From: Mactra quadrangularis
Taxonomy: Eukaryota; Mollusca; Bivalvia; Venerida; Mactridae
Direction: 5' to 3'
DNA: 64,000 nucleotides
Assembly (NCBI GenBank): GCA_025267735.1
Contig: CM046309.1
Span: forward strand, 57,294,319 to 57,358,318
Each line of letters opens with the position of its first letter. The stretch's first letter is position 1. The notes under the pieces were generated by a model. It did no database searches. It had not been told where the DNA came from and worked only from the letters and a program-made list of their open reading frames with translations. Below are positions 11,212 through 23,100 of this stretch, in pieces. The position numbers and the translations under genes were made by a program.

Positions 11212-11526
11212 ACTCCATATGTACCGTGGACAATTTGACAGGCAAAATCTCGTTTACCTGAATATGCATGAGGCAGGGGAGACGAACCATCTCCTAATGA
11301 AAGCACATGTTACAATTAATTCGTACTCTTCAATAACATTGACGTCATACTGGGATTTTGTTACTTAAAATAGAAACAAACGTACCTGGTTTTTTTCTCA
11401 AAATGGTTGCGTAACTTCATTGGCTAGTTTTCTGTAGTGGTTTCCTTGCGGAACCAATGAAACTGCCTCATTAATTATTCACGATTACGAGATTGTCCTA
11501 ACCAAATGGCATACGGTACATAACGC
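11212..11526 (+). mobile_element. ~325-bp MITE with 'atctcg' inner TIR, copy 2
   Basis: It matches 4798-5124 throughout (e.g. ttgcggaaccaatgaaactg, cctcattaattattca) in the same orientation. Confidence 0.65.
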
Positions 11527-11811
11527 AGTACAGCGGAGTAATGTATCGTGGGATTGTTCCGACGATGGTGGAAAGAGTAAAATATTCACTCCTTACGCTT
11601 CATTTTACTTAAAAAAAGTAGTGAGATGTTTTGATAAGCATTCTTCGTAAGGGTTACTTACTAGTATGGAAAGGAGCGGGCACTCCACGTTAAAGACTTC
11701 AAGAAGCTGACAACTACTCCATATTTCGAGGAGAGTTTTCGACTCTTGGGCTTTTTATTAGTTGTATAACTACTATTCCTGATGTCCTTGACACATCTAC
11801 GAAAAATAACT

Positions 11812-12274
11812 CATCAGAGGTGTGTTCAACAATGCGAGCGCTCGATCGAGCACCTGCCTTGCGAATTGTTAGGCTATTGAACGAATGCAAGCGCTCGCTG
11901 TAAAATCCAAGATGGCGTCAAACAGCACATTCTTTAAAATAGCTGGTGGGGGAACAATTACTTCTGCTGATACATGAGATCTTTCACATTTTTATCATGA
12001 ATGAATCATTATTATACAATTTACTGTACCAAATAAATTATATTATATGCAATGTGTGGATATGTTATGCGGAACAAGATACACACACGTTTGCGTCCCA
12101 TTTTTTAGGGATAATTCTTAGAGATAGAAATTTAAATTTTCCAGCCACCATCTTTGATATCTAAGCGAAAAATTTCTCGAGCCGAATCGCAGGCATTCGC
12201 TCTAGCGCTCGCGTTCAGAACGAGTGCGCATGTTGTCGCCCCGAGCGCTCGCATTGTTGAACGCACCTCTGATG
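11812..12274. mobile_element. 463-bp element with ~33-bp GC-rich TIRs
   Basis: The left end (CATCAGAGGTGTGTTCAACA then ATGCGAGCGCTCG) is mirrored by the right end (CGAGCGCTCGCAT then TGTTGAACGCACCTCTGATG). Subterminal GCGCTCGC boxes recur inside both ends. Frames across it (for example 12154-12342) are by-products of the element. Confidence 0.8.
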
Positions 12275-12409
12275 TTCTCCGAATGGAAAAAAATATGCTG
12301 TTTTGTATCGCTCTGTACTGGATGCCATGGCTTTTTTGTTAAGCCTTCAGCATGGTTTGGGTTTGTTATTATCGTTAAGTTCGATCGATCAAATCAAATT
12401 TGAAGTTAT

Positions 12410-12800
12410 ACTCTTTTGCAGCTTTCAAAACAAATATCAACTTTTCTAAAACTGTCACCATTGTGTAGAAACATTTAAGAAGCAGTAAAGCAGTGTTCCG
12501 ATTCTCGTACCCAGAGGTTATCAAGATTTCTCGATCTAATTGCTGAAAACAAGAATCTTGATAGCCTCTGGGTATGAGAATGAACAGTGTTCTTATTATT
12601 ACAGTTTTGGCGCAAATTGACTTACATCTGTAAAAATGGCTATTGCATGCTAAAACAACCCTGTTGGCAACGGCATGAATGACTAAAGTGCATTTTGGTA
12701 ACTTCAGCTTTATATTTCTCCTTATTTATGGACTAACTTGTCTAAAAATGTTAAGAATTCATTTTCTTAACATGATCCAGACACTGCTTGATGCTTTGAG
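12410..12800 (+). repeat. Diverged third copy of the 10560-type repeat, interrupted
   Basis: The order of phrases (aaatatcaacttttctaaaa, acagttttggcgcaaattga, gatccagacactg) follows the copies at 10560 and 49100. A mini-hairpin element splits it at 12499-12583. Confidence 0.55.
12499..12583. mobile_element. Mini-hairpin element, copy 2, nested in a repeat
   Basis: The arms (gattctcgtacccagaggtt / agcctctgggtatgagaatg) fold back on each other. The 8-mer CAGTGTTC occurs on both sides, consistent with a target duplication made when it inserted into the older repeat. Confidence 0.8.
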
Positions 12801-12918
12801 ACTATAAAAGTCACAAACTCTGCGATCAAGTAGATTTTAACGACTAGGTCTAACATCTATGTCTCTGGTCAACATAAAAATGAAAACAAAACAAAAAAAA
12901 CAATATAAATTAACAGGA

Positions 12919-12924
12919 TTTATT
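12919..12924 (-). terminator. Poly(A) signal for the PH-domain gene
   Basis: AATAAA on the - strand, about 240 bases past the stop codon at 13162. It is followed by AT-rich sequence. Confidence 0.45.
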
Positions 12925-13161
12925 TAACATGAAATTTTATAAAATTTACATGAATAGAAAATGATATTTCACTGGTCAGTCAAACATATGATATACAATT
13001 ACATTGTATACACATATATATTTACATAATACAATATAAATACATAATTTACATAATTTACATATTTACATAATGGCAGGTTAAATGTTTATGGTATTAA
13101 TCTTCTCCTTGCTCTGTGATAGAGCCAAGCAACAACATCGTTATCATCAACAACACTGGCT

Positions 13162-13521
13162 CTACATCAAGTCAAACTCAGGCGACAACAATTCCATCCA
13201 GTCGTGAATATCTTCCACTGTCTTTGCTTCCAGTAATAACCCTTTTAAGATTGTCTTTTTACTTGTAATTGAAATAGTCAAGTCTTGTTCGTTAACATGA
13301 AGTGAGCATTTCTGCAATCGTATAAACCCAAGCGGATTCTTCTTGTCCGAATCAGGAAACAGTTGAACATGATGCGTATCAGTGTTTTTGAAAACTTTCA
13401 TGAACACTCTTTTCTTTAACAATTGTCCGTCTCCACTTTCAGTAATAACGAAAACGTATCCACTTTTAACATCAATTTGAGTAGCTCCTCGCCTCTGGGG
13501 TAGCATTGACTTAAGTAGCAT
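13162..13521 (-). CDS. Intronless PH-like domain protein, 119 aa
   Basis: The frame is uninterrupted from the ATG at 13521 to a TAG. The frame extends 10 codons upstream without an ATG, so 13521 is the first possible start. The protein matches the layout of a pleckstrin-homology fold: a GYVFVIT strand near residue 21, a KKRVFMKVF strand near 37, a run of alternating strands (GFIRLQKCSLHV, LTISITSK) and a C-terminal helix with the invariant-type tryptophan (VEDIHDWMELL). Almost nothing lies outside the domain. I see no clear phosphoinositide-binding signature, so ligand and role are unknown. A TATA box ~130 bases upstream and a downstream AATAAA suggest a compact single-exon transcription unit. 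The alternative, a retrocopy fragment of a larger PH protein, cannot be excluded. Confidence 0.65.
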   Translation of the reverse strand: MLLKSMLPQRRGATQIDVKSGYVFVITESGDGQLLKKRVFMKVFKNTDTHHVQLFPDSDKKNPLGFIRLQKCSLHVNEQDLTISITSKKTILKGLLLEAKTVEDIHDWMELLSPEFDLM

Positions 13522-13649
13522 CGTGACTGTTTGATTGAAATAATATTTCAACGTACGGAGCTAGTGAATTGTTTTAAACAATCCAAATTACGGTAGCTCT
13601 CCTATTTGAAGGTTTGTTAACTGATATCTGGAATGGTGAGGACACAAGC

Positions 13650-13656
13650 TTTTATA
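13650..13656 (-). promoter_or_regulatory. TATA box for the PH-domain gene
   Basis: TATAAAA within GTATAAAAGC on the - strand, about 130 bases upstream of the ATG. A start near 13620 would give a ~100-base leader. Confidence 0.5.
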
Positions 13657-13875
13657 CTTCTCCAAGTTGAATGTTTAAACGTTATTGCTATTACCATATA
13701 TGTCGATACTCATGTTCGTTTGTATTGTTGGTTTCGCGCGTAGGAGTGACGTAGAGGATCGCTGACTTATATGACTTATATAGATAAATATTATATATAT
13801 ATATATAGCTACCATCATCATATATATGTATACATGAGATGTTTGATTGTTATTGCGATAAAAGCTGCAAAGAAA

Positions 13876-14403
13876 CCATAGGCGGATCCAGGATTTCCAG
13901 TGACGGGGGGCAGAAAATTTCATGCTACGGGGGGGGGGGGGAATTCATGCTACGGGGGGAGGAATAAACGAGCAGACTGGGGGTCAAGGGGTCGTATTTA
14001 AGGGTCCCCTATGGGTCCTGAACAAAGCCCTGGCAAGGGGGTCTGGGGGCTGCGGTCCCAAAGCTCATTTCTAAAGTATTCATTTACATTTACCGAACCT
14101 AAGCTATCTTTTCCAAGGATATACAATAAAATTATCTACATGTATATTATATATGTATATCATATATTTTTTTACGGCCGTTGGATCATGTTAAAATCTT
14201 ACAAATAATAAGAGGGAATTTTCTTGAATTATTGTACGTTTGTACTCCCCGTCTAGCCTTGTTACTTATTGCACACGTAGCGTGTGGAAAAATTTTGACA
14301 TTGATATTTATATATTTTCCTATAAAAATCATATTTTATGATTTTGCGTGGGCAATTTTAGGGGGGGGCGTACGCCGGGTCACCCCCTTGGATCCGCCTA
14401 TGG
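13876..14403 (+). mobile_element. TIR element of the GGCGGATCC family, 528 bp
   Basis: It starts CCATAGGCGGATCCAGG and ends CTTGGATCCGCCTATGG, a ~17-bp inverted repeat. The subterminal regions are G-rich on the left (including a run of about 14 G) and again before the right end. Its AT-rich interior matches the reverse of 45648-46172. Confidence 0.75.
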
Positions 14404-15903
14404 CTACCATAGTTACACATGATTAATCGTGATTCTACGGAGAAACTTTTTTGTTTTCCTTTTTTGTACGTATATACATGTATATATGTATCATATATTT
14501 GCATGTTTTTCTTCGAGGCACTTATCACATAGTCCCCTGGAGATCAGTTACTTACTATATATAAAAACTCAAAGACTTTCCTGAAGGTGCAAACATGGCA
14601 TGATCGGTCGCACATCAACTAACAATAGAAAAATCAATGGTTTCATAATTAATTAAATTTTGTTGTCCAAAGAGCAGTTAACGGATTAAAGAGAGAGAAA
14701 AAAACATTAGTAGAAAATAACACATCCCTCTGTTGTTCTAAGATACATTTAATGAGCGGTGTTTATTAAAAATTGAAGCTCAGTGTGTACGTTATTCTCA
14801 CCTAATTACGATATAAAAAGAAAATGTAATTAGGTGGTAATTATTTGAGTCCTCCTAATTATTTACATGTAAGTCCAAGGCTCTCGGTGACTTTAAAATT
14901 ATCACTTCATTGATCATTAATCAAGTAAGCCTTTTGTGTTTTTATGATAGAAAAATGGATCTGTAGATACTCAGTAAGTCTCAAAGAAAATATAATCTTC
15001 CATATTAGCAAAGATTTTTAGCCAACTTATATTATGAGCGCACGAAAAAGTGAGCTAAGGGAAGTAACTGCGTCAGAAAAATACGTATTTAGAAGTTACG
15101 TCCCCTTAAACATATTTAAAAAGGGGAGGTCACTCTCGTCAAACAGTCTTGAAAACATCAACAAAGCAGTGATAAGAAGGAAAAAATCAAGATAAGAACT
15201 GATAGAATTCTTCGCACGGTCACACGTGTTGAGTTTGATATTTTAAATGCCAGACTTTCACATTTAATTGATTTATTGGCGAATTGATTTACGAACTACA
15301 ACAAAAGTGTTGTTGCACTGTGCCGGCTTGTCCAGTCCAGTGTCCAGTCCCACTCTGCGCAGACTGTGGGACTGTGTGAAACTTGTCAAACTTTTTTAAA
15401 AGTTAGATAACAAATTATCATATGTTGTTTTTTTCTCATTGAATTGTTTAGTCAATTTATCATTTTTGAAGAAGTCATCTCTTCCTTAAAAGGTAATGAA
15501 ACACGCTTTTTTACTATTTTATTTTTCATTGAATCATGCAACCTCTGAGTCTGATTCTACATCATGTCATCTGCACATACTTCATGTTCATTTCATTCTG
15601 CAGGTTTCAGTGTGTCAATAGTTTTATAAACTAGCCATCGCAGCCTGTTTTTCAACTTGTAATCGATTATTGTAATAGAATGTAGGCAGATCTAGCTGGA
15701 GGTGTGTGTGTAGGGAGGCCCAGACTTGTCCATGTATTTACTGGAAACCCTGAAAATACCAAAAAGCCCTGAAAATGACCGGAAAGCCCTTTATAAATTT
15801 GTATAGTGCTATTTAAATTACATTTAAACTGAAAAATATGTGTTTAAATGTTTTAAAAACTTCACACCAATGCTATTTTAACACGTTAGTATAATAATAC
15901 AAG
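14404..15903. other. Spacer upstream of the DPY19L3-like gene
   Basis: I see no coding frame. A possible 5' untranslated exon of the DPY19L3-like gene ends at AAAAG|gtaatg near 15491, just past a moderately GC-rich patch (15320-15375). No TATA box is visible. This is a weak suggestion only. Confidence 0.25.
15895..15903 (+). repeat. Target-site duplication, left
   Basis: TAATACAAG immediately before the 3.54 kb element. The identical 9-mer follows its right end. Confidence 0.8.
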
Positions 15904-16118
15904 GGGTACCTTCCCTTACCGGACTGCCTGTCAGTCCGGTAATTTACCGGACTATACCGGACTGACCTAAATATTTCATTGTTTTGATAAAGATTGACAA
16001 TAAAATTACATGTTTTGACTTTGTTTTTATTTTAAAAGGCCATATCTTGAAAATGGATTTATTTCAAACAGTGAAAATATCGTTTTTTACCGACTTAGAG
16101 CCAAAGAAATGAATATGT

Positions 16119-16985
16119 AAGATTATTCTCACTTTTTACAACCGGACTGGCCTTAATTTATACTTATAAAATCGTAAACCTACCGGACTGGCGATATTTT
16201 CATGATGGAATAGCTACATAAATAGTTAAGAATAAATAATTAAATGTTTTCAAAACATTTTATGCTATATAAGAAGAAAAAAATATGTTATTTTCTACCG
16301 GACTGGCATTTCTATATTGTGTAAGATTACTCTCCCTTTTCACTACCGGACTGGCCTTAATATCTACTTAGAAAATCTAAATACTACCGGACTGGCGATA
16401 TTTTCATAATGGAATACCTACATAAATAGTTAAGAATAAATAGAAAAATGTTTTTAAAACATTTTATGCAATATAAGAAGAAATAAGTAATGTTATTTGC
16501 TACGGACTTGCATTTGTAAATTTTGTAAGATTACTCTCCCTTTTCACTACCGGACTGACCTTAGTATCTACTTATAAAATCTTAACACTACCTGACTGGC
16601 GATATTTTCATAATGGAATATCTAGATAAATAGTTAAGAATAAATAATTTAATGATTTAAAAACATTTTATGCAACATAAGAAGAAATAAATATGGTTTT
16701 TTACTACCGGACTTGCATTTGTAAATTTTGTAAGATTACTCTCCCTTTTCACTACCGGACTGACCTTAGTATTTACTTATAAAATAGTAACACTACCGGA
16801 CTGGCGACATTTTCATTTTCATCTGAATGAAATAACTAGATTATCCGTAAAGAATACATAATAGTATGTGGAAAAACATTTTAAACTAATATACAAATAA
16901 ATATAGGCTTCAAAATGAAACCGGACTGGCATGTATGACTATGAGTTATGCAAGATTACTCTCCCTTTTCAATACCGGACTGGCC
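16119..16985 (+). repeat. Left CCGGACT monomer array
   Basis: The box gattactctcccttttcac (first copy diverged) recurs near 16119, 16322, 16528, 16731 and 16950, giving a period of about 203-219 bp. ACCGGACTGGC/ACCGGACTGAC motifs sit at fixed offsets in each unit. Confidence 0.85.
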
Positions 16986-18309
16986 GAAGTTAGCATAATA
17001 GTAAATTGAGAAGGTTGTGTCATGACTTCAAAGACAGTTTGTCGAGTTTATCGTTTGAAGAAGATTATGTTTAGCTCATTAATAAAATATTTGTATCATT
17101 TTGAATATCTTTGTTCGATCCATGTTCCGTTTGATGCAGCCGCTTCACAGCCTTTCGGCCAATATCAAAATGTTACGCTACATATTTTAATTGAATTCAA
17201 TTAGCACATCATTAAAAAACGTGCGAATAACATTCTGTTCTGTTTTGTCAATTAATCACACCGATAAAATCGACACGTGTGAAAAACATACATACCCATT
17301 AATCAAGGTGATAAGACAATCATTTTATTAATTACAGCGCGTTAAAGGGATTATATTTTATCGTTGTTGTTGTTGTTGTTACCATAAAGTAGAACAGAAC
17401 AGAACAAATCTTTTATTTTCAACTCAGGTACATGTTGTACAGCAAGAGGAAAAGACAAATATAAATTAAATAATACAATGGTATCCGGTGAAAGGAAGAG
17501 ATATAAATTTGCTAGTAATATACATGTATAATAAATCATAGCAAATAACTGATGTCTCTAATGAGGTCATGATTACAATATTTTGCAATATAGTGTCGAG
17601 TAGTAAATAGTTGAGAGTTAAAATTTCCATCTCTAAAAAAAACAGCAATCAGTTCATAATTTATGTGACATTGTTGAAATACACAGTAAAGAATGCCGAC
17701 ATGCGTACGTTACATGTGTATACTTTATTGTTACAGGAATGCGACTTCTGTACGACACTGATTAAAAGTTGAAACAATTTTTTTATGAGAATGATTTAAT
17801 TTTCATTGAATTTGTACAATCTATTACATTTTCTATCTACAAAATTCCATTGCATGTACAACTTCCCATTAACAGTATTTAACACTAACTGAACAGGACT
17901 GAGCAAATAGGGGCAAGTGTATTAATACCTTATTATCAATAGCGTTGGTCATTATAGGACGAAAGTAAATAACAATCTCATCATTTGACATGTTATTCTG
18001 CAAATACATGCAGTCCGTGCGGATTCATTGAAATGCATACATTAGCCCCCTATCATACTTTCACAATTTTTTCAATATCGCCAAGGCCATGCACAACAAA
18101 TTGATCATGTGTTCTATGAATTCGCGCATAAAAATTGTTCAACCCGCTATAAAATGCAACTGAATAAAGATTTTCCCCATTAATTTCCATAAAATCCATA
18201 GAAGACACTATCAATTTTGGGTCAATTTAAAGATTATATGAATTGCTATTTCTTCTTATACTGCATAAAAAAGTTTTTTAACGTAATTATTTATACTGAA
18301 CCTTTTACC

Positions 18310-19040
18310 CAGATATTCAATCAGGAAACTATCGCCAGTCCGGTAGTGTTTTAAGGTTTTATAATAATACATTATGGCCAGTACGGTAGTGAAAAGGGAG
18401 AGTAATGTAAGAAAATTTTGATATGCCAGTCCGGTGGCAAATAACATTTTTTATTTCATCTTATATCGCATTAAATGTTTTTAAATCATTAAATTATTTA
18501 TTCTTAACTATTTATCTAGATATTCCATTATGAAAATATCGCCAGTCCGGTAGTGTTAAGATTTTATAAGTAGATACTAAGGTCAGTCCGGTAGTGAAAA
18601 GGGAGAGTAATCTTACAAAATTTACAAATGCCAGTCCGGTAGTAAAAAACCATATTTATTTCATCTTATATTGATTAAAATAATTTAACAACACTTCATC
18701 AATTATTCTTGACTATCTATCTAGCTATTTCATCATTAAAAGATCGCCAGTCAGGTAGTGTTAAGATTTTCTAAGTAGATATTAAGGTCAGTCCGGTAGT
18801 GAAAAGGGAGAGTAATCTAACATAAATTAGAAATGCCAGTCCGGTGGCAAATAACATCATTTAATTCTTCTTATATTACATACAATGTTTTTAAACCATT
18901 AAAGTATTTATTCTTAGCTATTTGTGAAGCTATTCCATTATGAAAATATCGCCAGTCTGGTAGTGTTAAGATTTTATATGTAGATTTCAAGGTCAGTCCG
19001 GTAGTGAAAAGGGAGAGTAATCTTTCCATCGCTGAAAATG
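18310..19040 (-). repeat. Right CCGGACT monomer array, inverted
   Basis: The reverse-complement box gtgaaaagggagagtaat recurs near 18391, 18598, 18799 and 19006. Each unit again carries GCCAGTCCGGT motifs. Confidence 0.85.
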
Positions 19041-19443
19041 CCAGTCCGGTATAGATAGTTGATGAATCTGTTATCAGAACTAAGTATTTATTACCAAATT
19101 TTATCCTTAGATGAGTGATATAGTATATATAGCATAAATAAATGTATCCCACGCACTTTCCATGGCCATAAAGGTATTGATCATAGTCAATTCAGACCAT
19201 CACAGTGAATAAGCCATATGAGCTCAGTCAGCGGTGACATATACTTTATTATTATATGAGTATATACACAATAAAATGCTTAAAAATGATTTAAAACTTT
19301 TTTTATTGAGTTGTATAACAATACTACATGCAAAAAATACCATTTTAATATGTATCTTATCAAAACAATGAAATATTTAGGTCAGTCCGGTATAGTCCGG
19401 TAAATTACCGGACTGACGGGCAGTCCGGTAAGGGAAGGTACCG

Positions 19444-19452
19444 TAATACAAG
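19444..19452 (+). repeat. Target-site duplication, right
   Basis: TAATACAAG, identical to 15895-15903. Confidence 0.8.
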
Positions 19453-20022
19453 GGTTTTTTTGGTTCTCTGATCACAAACAGTAATAGAACAGGGTCTTTT
19501 TGGATTTTACAAAGCTATATGCATTATGATTGTATTGAATTAAATCATATTCAGATTGTTGATGCATTGATTTGTAAATGTAAGTAGAATTTCCCAGAAC
19601 CAAGCAAATTTTGGACCATAAATAATTCTGCTCACACTGCTGGTTCGTATTCTCTTTCTCTTAAACTGTGGCAATGTTTGCTGACTATAAGCTACACATT
19701 TGGTTAGTTAAAATTGTATACCTTAGCTGGGAATTGACCATGTTCTCCTGTTTGGTAGGTGAAAAACTCAATTGAGTTACTTTAAAAATTTGAAAAAAAT
19801 CGTTGGTACTGCTTGCATAATTGACATCACAAATGAACTTGCATGTATATATGATTATGAATTGACATTTGAAAAGACAGGCTTCAGGAATGCATTAAAA
19901 CAGTTTTTCAGAAGTTCATGCAGAATGTATTTTCTTTTTTTGCTAGGAGTTAACCCTTTTTACAACACAAAACTAAACAGTTACTGTTGTTAAAAGTTTT
20001 TGAACTAATGTTTATTCTGCAG

Positions 20023-20112
20023 ACTAAGGGTACCATCATGACAGAATTGAGAAGCAGAAAGTCTTCATCCAATAGGAAGAAGGAATCCAGTTTACATAAA
20101 TCTTCTACTAAG
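20023..20112 (+). CDS. DPY19L3: DPY19L3-like exon 1a (start codon, N-terminal tail)
   Basis: The acceptor ttctgcag precedes 15 untranslated bases and the ATG at 20038. The 25 codons encode a basic, serine-rich cytoplasmic tail beginning MTELRSRK and end in phase 0 at AAG|gtcagt. An upstream noncoding exon must exist if the acceptor is used. Confidence 0.75.
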
Positions 20113-23100
20113 GTCAGTGTTTTTCAGGCCATTTTTGGGACCAAAAGTTGGCCCCATTGTTTCCCCTACCAAGAGAGTTTGTATTTCCCCCCTTCCCTGA
20201 AGCAAATTTCCCTGTTCCTGAGAGTTATGTACTATTTATTCCATTTTTGCCTATTATCTTAAGCCGCCCAGCTAGCTCAGTTGGTAGCACGCAAGTCTAC
20301 TGATTGAGGGGTCTTGGGTTCGATTCCTTGGTGGGGCATACTTTCGTGGAGCTTGGTCACGGAATTATTTCTACAGCCATTCTCCCTCCTACCAATGATT
20401 CTTAATTAAGTCGACAGTTGTCAGTTACTGCAAAAGTTTGTGCTTAGTAGTTGGTTAACAGCTAAATCCAGAGATTTAACCTTTCCAGGAAGAGTGAGTA
20501 GGTTGACTGGTCGCCGTTATATGACCTATACAATGTGTAGATACGGTGTAAAATCCAACAAAACAAACAAGCCTATTATCTAAAGTATGCTTGAGAAATC
20601 TAAGAAGAATATATTGCTTGAAAAAATTGAAATTTTCTGTAGGAGGACTAATATTCCTCTAAAAACGTTGCAATGATTGCAGCATGACTGCATTGGCAGC
20701 GTGAATATTACAATGGCAACAACTTGGGTCCAGTGATCATGGCCTTTCTAGGGACATTGAGTAGGAAAACTAACCACCACAAAAAAATAGAAACGATGTC
20801 AAAATATTTCGTAAAGAATAATAAATTCAGGTTTTGACTCTTATTTTACAAGAGATTCGGAAGGAATCCCAAGACAATTATTCAGAAATTTCTCCTTAAT
20901 ATTAGATATCGGCATAACCCCTCAAATAAAAGACATAAAATAATTGATGCAGATTTGCATACATAAATTGTTATGAACTCTACCGGAAACTCAAAGTCAT
21001 GTAATGATGGTATTTTCAGGGGTCTTAAAGAATTTCATGCTAATGCCTTAGTCCCATAAAATCATGGCTTGTTGAGGACCCTTACCTGCAGACAGCTGTA
21101 GGCCATGGGAAGCCTTGCATATAAAGGTGACGGTCTGCACATGGCACAAAATTACACACCCGGATGGAGCCGTAGCTGGAAGATATGCAAGTTCAATCCA
21201 TACTTGGCCACGATTTTGTTCATGATTTGTCTTTGAAACTGATACATGTATCACTGGCTCATCTAACAGACCCTGGTAAAAAAGTAACAGTCTGTACGGT
21301 TACACAAGAGTTAAGAGTCCTTGCGGAGCTTGATTGCACGGCACCCGTACAGTGCCCTCACAGCTATTTTTATTTTTTTGGGACTGTAGCATAACCATCA
21401 CTGGGTTTCCTCAGAAGTTTTTGGAATCCTCGAAATACCTTGACATTGTTAGTGCCAAACCCAGCATACATTACAGACCATCTTGTTTGTTTCTAGGTTA
21501 CAGAGAGGCAGTCACCAATTGAAGATGAAGATCAGGTTTCACTAATGACTGTTATAAATATGTTGTTAGGTATTACATGTATGGTTGCCGTTGGATACGG
21601 TCATGCTAAATACATGGAGACATTGCATGAAAACTGGATGTGGTTCTCTAATATAAAGGTCAGTATCAAGTAAATATTCTAATAGAAGAGCAGGGTGCTG
21701 CACCTTGCCCCTTTTTACCTCCTCCATTTGTAGAATTTTTTTTTATATAAATATCATCCATCTATTGCACTGTGCCCCTTTTTCTCCCCCTGAGCAAAAT
21801 GGTACTTAAAAAAACCCAATTAATTTTCTTATTCAAAACCTGATTTTTGGAGTTATTTTCTAATGTTTGACAAAAAATAATTTTGTTTTTTTAAATAAAT
21901 AACGTAAGCTGCAAAAAAAGAAAAACCAGAAATATATTTTTTTCTTTTTATCATTTTTTGGTATGAATCATGAATTGATAAGTTCTACTTATCTCTCTGT
22001 GGGGTCGTTATTTTTATGACGTACATTGTCTATTATCAAGTTTTTGACGATATTACCATATATATACTTTTATATTTCTGATGTTATAGGCTCTGATTTA
22101 AGTATGTGCGTACAAAAATGTAAATATAAGTGTTTTCTTGACTTCTTGGGAGGCCAACTCTCTGAACGTAAATCTCCCAGTGTTTCAATGAGTCCTTAAA
22201 GTTATGTACAAATGTACTTTTTATTTTATTTTTGCTAATTCCTTAAGTATCACTGAGAAATTTAAGAGAAATATATTTCTTCAATAATTAAAATTTTAAG
22301 TTGCTTCCAAAATGTTTCTATACAATTTTGACAGTGCGGGAAAGTTAATGTCTTTCCAACTTTTAGATATTAATTTCTGTATACTGTTCAAACAGAATTT
22401 CGTGTCGATAACTTCCATTTTCTAGTTACCTCCCTTTGGTCCTTCTAAAAATCATATTAAAGGGAGATAACATACCATAATTTTTTCAAACTAAATTGCA
22501 CGTTTGGAACCCTTCTGGTTCCTGTGCTTACCAATCATTGCATTGCGGGATGATATGACTTTATGACTAAAATGCGCAATGATGCAAAATGAATCATACA
22601 TTGGCGAAATGGAGATTTAATTTTTTAATTAAATATAATTTTATGGCCGTTACGACCAATTTCACTAAATTGCGTGTCTTTATAGGCCGTGCCTATAATT
22701 ATATTATTTAAATTGAAATAGGCACACAAGCAGATTTGTCTAGATACCTTAGACACATGTTATCAATCCTTATTTTAAGCTTTAATCACATGTTTGTTAA
22801 ATATGTGAGTTTTAATCTGGTGTTGTAACAGCCATCGCCTTAAACAACTTGTTTGTAGCCAAAGGTTAGGAATAATTGATAGGGCTAGTGAAAAATACAT
22901 GTATTAATCTTGTTAAAGGTAAGCCCATTACTAAACATTAAAATCTTTTGTAAATTTTGGGCCTGCTGGTTGTACTAGATGTATATGTATAATTCATATA
23001 AAACATGTGGCATCAATCCTTACCAAGCCTTGATACATATAGCATTGATAAAATATGTGAGTCGTAGTCTAGTGATGTTCATTCAAGGCTCGAGTACTCA

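Larger units (their letters stand above)
9677..12900. other. Intergenic, repeat-filled
   Basis: Between the secreted-protein candidate and the PH gene there is only repeat sequence (mini-hairpins, palindromic MITE, the 10560 and 12410 repeats, the 11212 MITE and the 11812 element). I see no coding exon. Confidence 0.5.
15904..19443. mobile_element. 3.54 kb non-autonomous TIR element with inverted internal arrays
   Basis: Both ends carry the same sequence in opposite orientation for ~80 bases (GGTACCTTCCCTTACCGGAC onward), with one or two differences. A 9-bp duplication (TAATACAAG) flanks it. Inside each end is an array of ~205-bp monomers, about five on the left (16119-16985) and four on the right (18310-19040) in inverted orientation, each with about three ACCGGACTGGC-type motifs and one 'gattactctcccttttcac' box. 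The central 1.3 kb (16985-18310) lacks a long frame but contains part of the 33411-type element near 18080-18200. Long TIRs and a 9-bp duplication suit a Mutator-like element; that assignment is inference. No transposase is visible. Confidence 0.85.

Noticed and set aside
12154..12342. 62-codon alanine-rich frame
   Set aside because: It spans the GC-rich terminal inverted repeat of the 11812 element.
17022..17204. Possible transposase remnant in the core of the 3.54 kb element
   Set aside because: The 60-codon frame has no recognisable catalytic motif and no continuation.
15904..19443. CRISPR-like array
   Set aside because: Repeats are ~205-bp monomers in opposing orientations within a TIR element, with no uniform short repeat-spacer pattern, and the host is eukaryotic.
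20264..20340. Functional tRNA gene
   Set aside because: A and B boxes are present but the sequence continues into a SINE body found in many copies; stems pair poorly. The same applies to 52499, 50450-50536 and 63788.
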